NCBI GenBank assembly: GCA_023301725.1 | Contig: JALZUD010000069.1 | Span: 1-62,474, forward strand | DNA length: 62,474 nt | Direction: 5' to 3' | DNA from: Granulosicoccus sp. | GTDB lineage: Bacteria; Pseudomonadota; Gammaproteobacteria; Granulosicoccales; Granulosicoccaceae | Shown here: positions 56,516 through 62,474 of the stretch, piece after piece | Numbering within the stretch: position 1 is the stretch's first letter | Layout of the letters: every line of letters starts with the position of its first letter | Notes under the pieces: model-generated | Seen by the model: the letters and a program-made list of their open reading frames with translations, nothing else | Told to the model about the DNA's origin: nothing | Database searches by the model: none | Translations under genes and position numbers: made by a program

Positions 56516-58066
56516 ATGAAAGCAACAGCAAGCCTGATTGCAGCGACAGTCGCTGTTATGTTGTGGAGCGCACCAATAGTTGCGCAAAGCAAAAATATAT
56601 TTACGGCAACGTATACAACAGGGTTTATTGATCTTGATCCGAGTACAGCGGCATAATCTGAAATTGCCGTACTGGCCAATGTGTACGAGCCTCTGGTTTG
56701 GTGGCAGCCTGGTGAGAATGGTGCTGATGGCGCATTGAATCCAGGCCTTGCCACGAGCTGGGAGCCCAGTGAAGATGGATTGACATGGACGTTCCAATTG
56801 CGCGATGGTGTCGCATTCAGCGATGGCACGCCTTTTACCTCTGAGGCGGTTAAATTTTCCATTGAGCGTGCACAACGGTTGGAAGGTGCGTCTGCTTGGA
56901 TTTGGTGGGCCGTAGAATCTATTGATACGCCCGATCCATTAACGGCCGTTTTTACGTTAAGTGAACCTTCGCCAATTCCATTGATTGCATCATCGGCGTA
57001 TAGCGCCTGGATGATCAGTCCTGCTGTGGGTGATAAAACAGGAGAATGGTTCAATGCGGGGAATGCTGCGGGTACTGGTCCTTTCACCATTCGTAGCTAC
57101 AAGCCAGGCGTACAAACTATTCTTGAAAGAAATGTTGATTACTGGGGGGAGGCGCCAGAAGGTGCTATCGATATTGCTGTAATTGATAATGTTGAAGACC
57201 CTGTACTACGTGAGCAACGTTTGTTAGGTGGGAAAAGCGATTGGTCTGAAGGTTTAGAGACAGACAACCTTGCACAGATAGATGCGAATGACAATGTCAG
57301 TATTGCGCGCTTCGATGCGTTTCAAAACTTCTTTGGCATGTACAACACTGCCAAGCCACCACTGGATAACTTGCAGGTACGTCAGGCTTTGTCATACGCG
57401 TTTCCTTACGATCAAATGGTCAATAACATCATGAGTGGTCAGGTATCCCAGGCGCGAGGCGTTGTACCTGCTGGAATGCCAGGCCATGCCGATGACGCAC
57501 AGCAATTTACTCAGGATTTGGGCAAAGCTAAGGCTTTGCTAGCGGAAGCTGGCGTGCCTGAGAATAGTCTCAACCTAACGGTAACTTATACAGCCGGATC
57601 TCCAGAGCCGCAGAAGGCTGCTGAGATCTATAAAGCGGCTTTGGCTAGTATCGGTGTAGAGTTAACGCTGCAACCCATGTCATGGGAAGCACAGTACGAG
57701 CTGGCTACATCCAATCCTGAAACAGCTCAAGATATATTCATGATGGTTTGGTGGCCAACGTACGTCACCTCATTAGATTTTCTGGCCTCATTGTTCAAAA
57801 GTGAAGAGTCGGTTAATTACAATTTGTCGTACTACAAAAACCCGGCCTTTGATGAGCTAGTAGATGCTGGTGCTGCCACTATGGCCACTGATGCGGCAAG
57901 TTCAGCTGCCTCTTTTGAAGATGCTTCTCGCTTGCTTGCAGCTGATGCGCCAGCAGTATTTATGTACGATCAGAAAAGTACGTACGGTGTTAGTAACGAT
58001 ATCAAAAACTTTGTCAGCAACCCAGCCTACTCGCACGTTGTTTTTCTTAATCAGATATCTCGTTAA
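56516..58066 (+). pseudogene. ABC transporter substrate-binding protein (family 5) with an in-frame TAA
   Basis: ATG 56516 begins a 22-residue Sec signal peptide (LIAATVAVMLWSAPIVAQS). After 46 codons the frame meets TAA at 56654-56656 and then continues without shift to 58066 as a full family 5 (OppA/DppA) binding protein: IAVLANVYEPLVWW, DGLTWTFQLRDGV, ERNVDYWG. Without the stop it would be about 516 residues, a normal length. The codon sits where relatives carry a Ser/Tyr-rich linker. Either the strain cannot make the receptor, or the codon is a sequence error or is read through. Its permeases and ATPases downstream are intact. Confidence 0.8.
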
Positions 58067-58122
58067 ATAAACGTGCCTCACTTTTTGTCTTATTGCCATT
58101 GTACGTTTCGATGGGAAACAGC

Positions 58123-59145
58123 ATGTCTGGGTTGACGCGTATGCTGCGCCGCCTAGGCATGACATTGTTGGTGATCATTTGTGTCTCAATGATCACCTTT
58201 ATGGCAACACGTTTTTTACCTGCAGACCCTGCGGCTTTGTACGCAGGGCCGCGGGCCAGTGCTGACAAAATTGCAGAGGTGCGTATTCAACTCGGGCTAG
58301 ATAAGCCAGTAGCACTTCAGTATTTTTCGTTTGCAGGTGATGCGTTAAGAGGTGACTTCGGCATCTCGTTTCGTACCCGGCAACCCATAAGCTCCGACAT
58401 TAAACGATTTCTCCCCGCAACACTGGAGCTGGTTTTCACGGCTATGGCATTAGCCATCATTATTGGCATTCCATTAGGGGTGGTTGCTGCTTTGCACCCC
58501 GGTGGCGTGGTCGATCAGCTCACTCGCTTGCTCGCCATCTCGATGGCATCAATACCCAGTTTTTGGGTGGCGATGATCCTGCAGCTTATTTTTTTCAAAT
58601 GGTTAGATTGGCTTCCTTTGTCTGGACAAGTGTCCACAGAGACTATGCTGTTTAATCCTATCGAGCCCATAACCGGTATGGGAACACTCGACGCACTATT
58701 AGGCAGAAACTGGGTGGGTTTCCGTGATGCGTTTCTACACTTGATGCTCCCGGCGTTAACACTTTCTTTGTACCCCATTGGTTTAGCCTTAAGAATGACG
58801 CGAAGTTCTATGGGCGTAGTGATGAAAGAGCGATACATCACCACGGCACGCGCAATGGGAATTAGTACAACACAAATACTGTTTAAATTTGCTTTAAAAA
58901 ATGCGTTAGCACCGGTACTCACGGTCTTGGGATTAACATTTGCATTTTCTCTAACCGGTGCTGTGCTGGTCGAGGTCATTTTTGATTGGCCTGGTATAGG
59001 AGCTTATGTCACAGCCGCCATTCTCGCCGTTGATTTTCCTGTCATCATGGCGGTAACGCTTGTCGGCACTATCGTTTACATTGTGGTGAATTTGTTGGTG
59101 GATATGGCACAAGCGATGTTGGATCCACGCGTGACAGCAAGCTAA
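58123..59145 (+). CDS. ABC permease, DppB/OppB type
   Basis: About 340 residues with six membrane segments and the family 5 permease layout: LGMTLLVIICVSMITF (first TM), LPADPAALYAGPRAS, ALRGDFGISFRTRQPIS, and the EAA-type loop RARAMG-ISTTQILFKFALKN. It forms the membrane channel with the next permease. ATG 58123 (GGGA upstream) is preferred over ATG 58111. It overlaps the following permease (TAATG). Confidence 0.88.
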   Translation: MSGLTRMLRRLGMTLLVIICVSMITFMATRFLPADPAALYAGPRASADKIAEVRIQLGLDKPVALQYFSFAGDALRGDFGISFRTRQPISSDIKRFLPATLELVFTAMALAIIIGIPLGVVAALHPGGVVDQLTRLLAISMASIPSFWVAMILQLIFFKWLDWLPLSGQVSTETMLFNPIEPITGMGTLDALLGRNWVGFRDAFLHLMLPALTLSLYPIGLALRMTRSSMGVVMKERYITTARAMGISTTQILFKFALKNALAPVLTVLGLTFAFSLTGAVLVEVIFDWPGIGAYVTAAILAVDFPVIMAVTLVGTIVYIVVNLLVDMAQAMLDPRVTAS

Positions 59146-60008
59146 TGGCAATGTCGCAACTCAACAATATAAAAACCAGCTCTTATCAACGATTTCTATC
59201 AGATAAGGCAGGGTTGTTCAGCCTTGTAGTGATTATCGCTATATTGGCATGTATTACCTTTGCGCCCTGGTTAACTAACCATACAGATCAAGGCCTAGGT
59301 ACGCCTGGCCTTGATAGGCTTATGCCGCCCTCTAGCGACTACATCTTAGGAACAGATAGTTTGGGGCGAGATCTATGGGCACGTATCCTTTATGGTGGGC
59401 GTGTATCTGTTTTGCTCGCCGTGTTAGTCGTTGCACTAGCGTTGCTTATAGGCACGCCACTGGGAATCATTGCTGGCTATTTTGGTGGGTGGATTGATGA
59501 AATCATTATGCGAGTCGTTGATATTTTTCTGGCGTTTCCGCCTTTGTTACTTGCAATATTTCTGGCAGCTGTTCTAGGGCCTGGGCTGTTCAATATGGTG
59601 CTGGCCATTGGTTTGGGTTGGTGGCCTTGGTATACCAGGATTGCTCGAGCTCAGGTGCTGAGCTATCGTCAGCGCCCGTTTGTAGAAGCAGCTGAATTTA
59701 TGGGTGTGAGTCATACTAGAATAATGACTCGTCATTTGTTCCCCTTCGTGGGTTCTCCGGTGTTAATACAATCAACACTGGATCTTGGCTCGGCCATTCT
59801 CACCGTAGCAGCGTTATCATTTTTAGGGTTGGGCTTGCCGCCACCAACACCCGATTGGGGGCAGATCATCAGTGAAGGTCGTGTCTATTTCCCTGATCGC
59901 TGGTGGTATGTCACCTTCCCCGGGTTGGCTATTTTTATAACCGCCTTAGCGTTTAATTTATTAGGTGATAGTTTTCGCAGTTCAGTCGATCCAGATCGAG
60001 GTTCTTAA
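59145..60008 (+). CDS. ABC permease, DppC/OppC type
   Basis: 287 residues, six membrane segments. LGTDSLGRDLWARILYGGR near residues 67-85 is the DppC hallmark, EAAEFMGVSHTRIMTRHLFP the ATPase-contacting loop, and LSFLGLGLPPPTPDWG a conserved late segment. It pairs with the preceding permease. The ATG overlaps the upstream stop (TAATG), and its stop overlaps the next gene by 1 bp (TAATG again). Confidence 0.9.
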   Translation: MAMSQLNNIKTSSYQRFLSDKAGLFSLVVIIAILACITFAPWLTNHTDQGLGTPGLDRLMPPSSDYILGTDSLGRDLWARILYGGRVSVLLAVLVVALALLIGTPLGIIAGYFGGWIDEIIMRVVDIFLAFPPLLLAIFLAAVLGPGLFNMVLAIGLGWWPWYTRIARAQVLSYRQRPFVEAAEFMGVSHTRIMTRHLFPFVGSPVLIQSTLDLGSAILTVAALSFLGLGLPPPTPDWGQIISEGRVYFPDRWWYVTFPGLAIFITALAFNLLGDSFRSSVDPDRGS

Positions 60009-60847
60009 TGGCCTATCTGGATATTCAAAATTTATCGGTCACTACCGTATCACCCAAGGGCATGGTTAAGCTCGTCAACGGTGTGTCGTTCACAGTTGAT
60101 CGTGGTGAAATAATGGGTATTGTGGGTGAGTCAGGCTCTGGTAAAACCCTGACCTGTTCTGCAATGTTAAGTTTGTTGCCCAATGGGATGTCGGTACTCG
60201 CTGATAAAATGACATTAGCAGATGCAGATTTGTTAACAACACCTCCTAGCCAGGTTCGTGGCAAATTGATTTCAATGATTTTTCAGGATCCGGCAGCGGC
60301 TTTAAACCCTGTGTTCTCTATTCACTCTCAGCTCAATGCGGTACTGAGGCGGCATACCAAACTTGACTCAACTCAGCGAAAGGACGCGCTTCATCAATTA
60401 CTCTCTGATGTAGGGTTGCCAGACACGCAACGAGTGGCTCGAAGCTATCCTCATGAATTGTCAGGAGGCATGCAGCAGCGTGTACTCATTGCTATGGCTT
60501 TATCAACAGGGGCTCAAACGCTAATTGCTGATGAGCCCACCACCGCATTGGACGTCACTGTTCAAGCTCAAATTCTTGAATTACTAAAAACCTTGCGTAC
60601 CCGTCTGGAGCTGACGATCCTATTTATCAGTCATGATTTAGCCGTTGTCTCTCAAGTGTGCGATAAAGTGGCTGTTATGCGCCAAGGGCAGATCGTGGAG
60701 CAAGGGCTAGTGTCCACTGTTCTGGGACAACCGCAACATGCGTATACGCGTGCACTGTTAGCGTCACGTTTAGGTGGCGCTTCAAAGCGTGGCTCATTGC
60801 CAACGGTGACAGCGTCGCTAGTAGAAGGGGCTAAAACGGATGGCTGA
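60008..60847 (+). CDS. ABC transporter ATP-binding protein, DppD/OppD type
   Basis: 279 residues. Walker A is GESGSGKT near residues 38-45, the Q-loop is MIFQDP, the signature LSGGMQQR near 151-158, Walker B LIADEPTTALD near 171-181, and the H-loop FISHDL. It energises uptake together with the next ATPase. The C-terminal zinc/Fe-S-like extension of some OppD proteins is absent, giving a compact form. It overlaps the next gene by 8 bp. Confidence 0.9.
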   Translation: MAYLDIQNLSVTTVSPKGMVKLVNGVSFTVDRGEIMGIVGESGSGKTLTCSAMLSLLPNGMSVLADKMTLADADLLTTPPSQVRGKLISMIFQDPAAALNPVFSIHSQLNAVLRRHTKLDSTQRKDALHQLLSDVGLPDTQRVARSYPHELSGGMQQRVLIAMALSTGAQTLIADEPTTALDVTVQAQILELLKTLRTRLELTILFISHDLAVVSQVCDKVAVMRQGQIVEQGLVSTVLGQPQHAYTRALLASRLGGASKRGSLPTVTASLVEGAKTDG

Positions 60848-61640
60848 TATTCTACGAGTCAGTCATATCTCTAAACAATTCATCCGCTCGAATGGTTGGT
60901 TCAAACGTGAATACATCGATGTACTCGATGCCGTGTCGTTTTGTATCGATAGCGGAGAGACACTCGGGTTAGTTGGAGAATCCGGGTCGGGTAAAACAAC
61001 TGTTGCGCGATGCGTCATGGGCATGCTGCAGCCAGACTCAGGATCCATTACTTTTAATGGGAACGACATGACATCACAGGATCGAAGCTTGCGGCAAACC
61101 GTGCGGCGTCAGCTGGCTATTGTGTATCAAAATCCGTATCTGTCACTTAACCCGCACTTTACTCTGTTTGAACTTATTGCAGAACCCATTAGAGCCAATG
61201 AGAAGACCACAAAACCGGACCTTGTAAAACGTGTAGTTTTGCTAATGGGGCAAGTGGGTTTAAGTGAAGAGCTTATGGCTAGAAAAATTGGCGACTTGTC
61301 GGGTGGGCAAGCTCAGAGAGTGGCCATTGCCAGAGCGCTAGCGTTAAAGCCCAAATTGATCATACTGGATGAACCCACATCAGCGTTGGATGTTTCTGTG
61401 CAAGCTCAAATTCTCAACTTACTGGCATCTTTGCAGAGTAGTGTAGGGTATAGCTATCTGTTAATCACGCACGATCTTGATGTGGTGAGACACTCATGCG
61501 ATAGGGTTCTTGTTATGTCTCAAGGGAGTATTGTAGAGAGTGGCAATACCAATACCGTGTTAGATACACCGACACATGCCTATACGCAGCAGCTGATAGC
61601 CGCCACCCCAAAACTGAAGTATTCGACTTCTAATTCGTAG
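60840..61640 (+). CDS. ABC transporter ATP-binding protein, DppF/OppF type
   Basis: 266 residues. Walker A is GESGSGKTT near residues 43-51, the Q-loop VYQNPYLSLNP, the signature LSGGQAQR near 154-161, Walker B LIILDEPTSALD, and the H-loop LITHDLDVV. The tail resembles OppF/DppF without the long C-terminal motif. It is the second nucleotide-binding subunit of the transporter. The operon probably continues, after a 243-bp gap, to the nitrilase-family gene. Confidence 0.9.
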   Translation: MADILRVSHISKQFIRSNGWFKREYIDVLDAVSFCIDSGETLGLVGESGSGKTTVARCVMGMLQPDSGSITFNGNDMTSQDRSLRQTVRRQLAIVYQNPYLSLNPHFTLFELIAEPIRANEKTTKPDLVKRVVLLMGQVGLSEELMARKIGDLSGGQAQRVAIARALALKPKLIILDEPTSALDVSVQAQILNLLASLQSSVGYSYLLITHDLDVVRHSCDRVLVMSQGSIVESGNTNTVLDTPTHAYTQQLIAATPKLKYSTSNS

Positions 61641-61883
61641 ATGCTCAGACTTTGAGGGTTTTGAGCTTCAATGATGAGAAAAATCCTTAATGTAAAGTAC
61701 TCCACACTGGAAAGAGGCGATGGCGAGTTGATGCAGTGAGAAAGAGCCTCCCTAGAGCTCTAGCGTCGTGCGGCCTCATCAATCGCCCTAGTGCAATTTG
61801 CGCATATTGCGTGAGTTTAGACAAGCCAAATTATTCCAACTAGAATCACCCCAAGCATTGGCAGTCACTAAAATAATTCCGCT
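61641..61883. other. Short gap before the nitrilase gene
   Basis: 243 bp with no gene supported and no clear terminator. It may contain a separate promoter for the nitrilase-family gene. Confidence 0.3.
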
Positions 61884-62474
61884 ATGAAACTGTGCATCAT
61901 GCAAACAACCCCGGTTAGCGGCAAAAATGCGCTGGCCAACAACCTACAGTCTCTTGACAGGGCTGTAGAGCATGCCGCCGCGCAACAGGCTGACATCTTA
62001 ATCACCCCCGAGATGTTCTTAACCGGCTACAACATCGGTGCACCAGCTGTGCGCGCTGCCGCTCAAAAAACCGATGGACACGTGCTGCAGCAAGTTGCCA
62101 CTTTGGCGAGCACACACAATATTGCCATTTTGGTAGGGTTCCCAGAGTTGTCCGATGACGGCCTTATCTACAACAGTGCGGCGTTCATAGAGCCCAGCGG
62201 TGCAACTTTGTGCGTGTATCGAAAAACTCATCTATTTGGTGATGTCGACCGGGCGCAATTTGCAGCAGGTACTGTTCTTAACGCTCCATTTACTTATAAA
62301 GGCTGGCAAGTAGCCATCGCTATTTGCTACGACATTGAATTTCCAGAGGTTGCGCGTTTTTACGCACAAGCAGGGGCTGAGCTTATTCTTACACCAACGG
62401 CTAATATGGCACCGTTTCATAGCGTGACAAATAATATGGTGCCCGTACGCGCGCAAGAGAATGCCTTATACATC
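61884..62474 (+). CDS. Carbon-nitrogen hydrolase (nitrilase superfamily amidase), N-terminal part
   Basis: The 197 visible residues run off the window end. The nitrilase-fold triad is complete in the visible part: Glu in TPEMFLTGYN (near residue 44), Lys in YRKTHLFGD (near 114), and Cys in AICYDIEFPE (near 149). Such enzymes hydrolyse amides, nitriles or carbamoyl groups. Next to the HyuA/DUF917 and peptide-type ABC genes, an amidase or N-carbamoyl amino acid hydrolase finishing ring-opened products is the natural guess. The exact substrate is unknown. Confidence 0.85.
   Translation, partial: MKLCIMQTTPVSGKNALANNLQSLDRAVEHAAAQQADILITPEMFLTGYNIGAPAVRAAAQKTDGHVLQQVATLASTHNIAILVGFPELSDDGLIYNSAAFIEPSGATLCVYRKTHLFGDVDRAQFAAGTVLNAPFTYKGWQVAIAICYDIEFPEVARFYAQAGAELILTPTANMAPFHSVTNNMVPVRAQENALYI

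Noticed and set aside
56488..57090. 200-codon minus-strand frame across the binding-protein gene
   Set aside because: Antisense to clear family 5 binding-protein sequence; no recognisable domain.
46116..58066. TAA reassigned as a sense codon
   Set aside because: Many intact genes here end in TAA at family-typical lengths (for example 4631, 15483, 26823-27399 neighbours, 58066), so a changed genetic code is not tenable.

Overview
The window looks like a chromosomal segment of a Gram-negative proteobacterium, most likely a gammaproteobacterium from a marine or other aquatic habitat. Several lipobox lipoproteins imply an outer membrane. The giant surface protein with an LEPR-type N-terminus plus DUF4347, the LrgA/LrgB pair, the CHRD and DUF1223 secreted proteins and the hydantoinase/DUF917/peptide-type ABC operon all fit that group. 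Genus cannot be read from the sequence. No rRNA, tRNA or CRISPR array was recognised.

Layout. 1-2725: a visibly AT-rich glycan cluster (GT-B glycosyltransferase end, a GT2 protein fused to a ROK/ASKHA-like domain, a PIG-L deacetylase), coupled by ATGA overlaps. 2994-8619: a TPP enzyme, LrgA/LrgB-like membrane proteins, a BON lipoprotein and a three-CHRD lipoprotein. 9309-17387: a compact non-ribosomal peptide locus. It holds an acyl-CoA-dehydrogenase-like flavoprotein, a C-A-PCP-hydrolase NRPS whose A-domain pocket reads as glycine, and a second hydrolase. Convergent to these lie a free-standing adenylation protein whose pocket reads as the proline code of pyrrole pathways and a free-standing carrier protein. 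17777-26696: a GT2, a HAD-type protein, a flavin disulfide reductase coupled to a metallophosphoesterase, and two secreted proteins. 27400-37011: a 3203-residue surface protein. 37233-40340: small lipoproteins and exported proteins and a methyltransferase.

40530-45800 is a decayed toxin-antitoxin island. It contains three broken fic genes, a broken hepT joined to one of them, a possible IS21-type remnant, a wHTH/nucleotidyltransferase pair behind a perfect 12-bp inverted repeat, and one intact Fic protein. It abuts a four-gene type I Wadjet (JetABCD) anti-plasmid system at 46116-52870, in which jetA carries an in-frame TAA. 53083-62474: an Lrp/AsnC regulator diverges from an operon for uptake and hydrolysis of a lactam, hydantoin or amide-like compound. 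The operon comprises a HyuA-like ATPase, a DUF917 protein, a full oligopeptide-type ABC transporter whose binding-protein gene also has an in-frame TAA, and a nitrilase-family amidase cut by the window end.

The best candidate for an undescribed system is the 9.3-17.4 kb NRPS locus. It carries the three-protein set known to make pyrrole-2-carboxyl (or pyrroline) thioesters from proline next to a single glycine module. The module's fused hydrolase domain has lost its nucleophile serine, and the separate hydrolase has a cysteine at that position.
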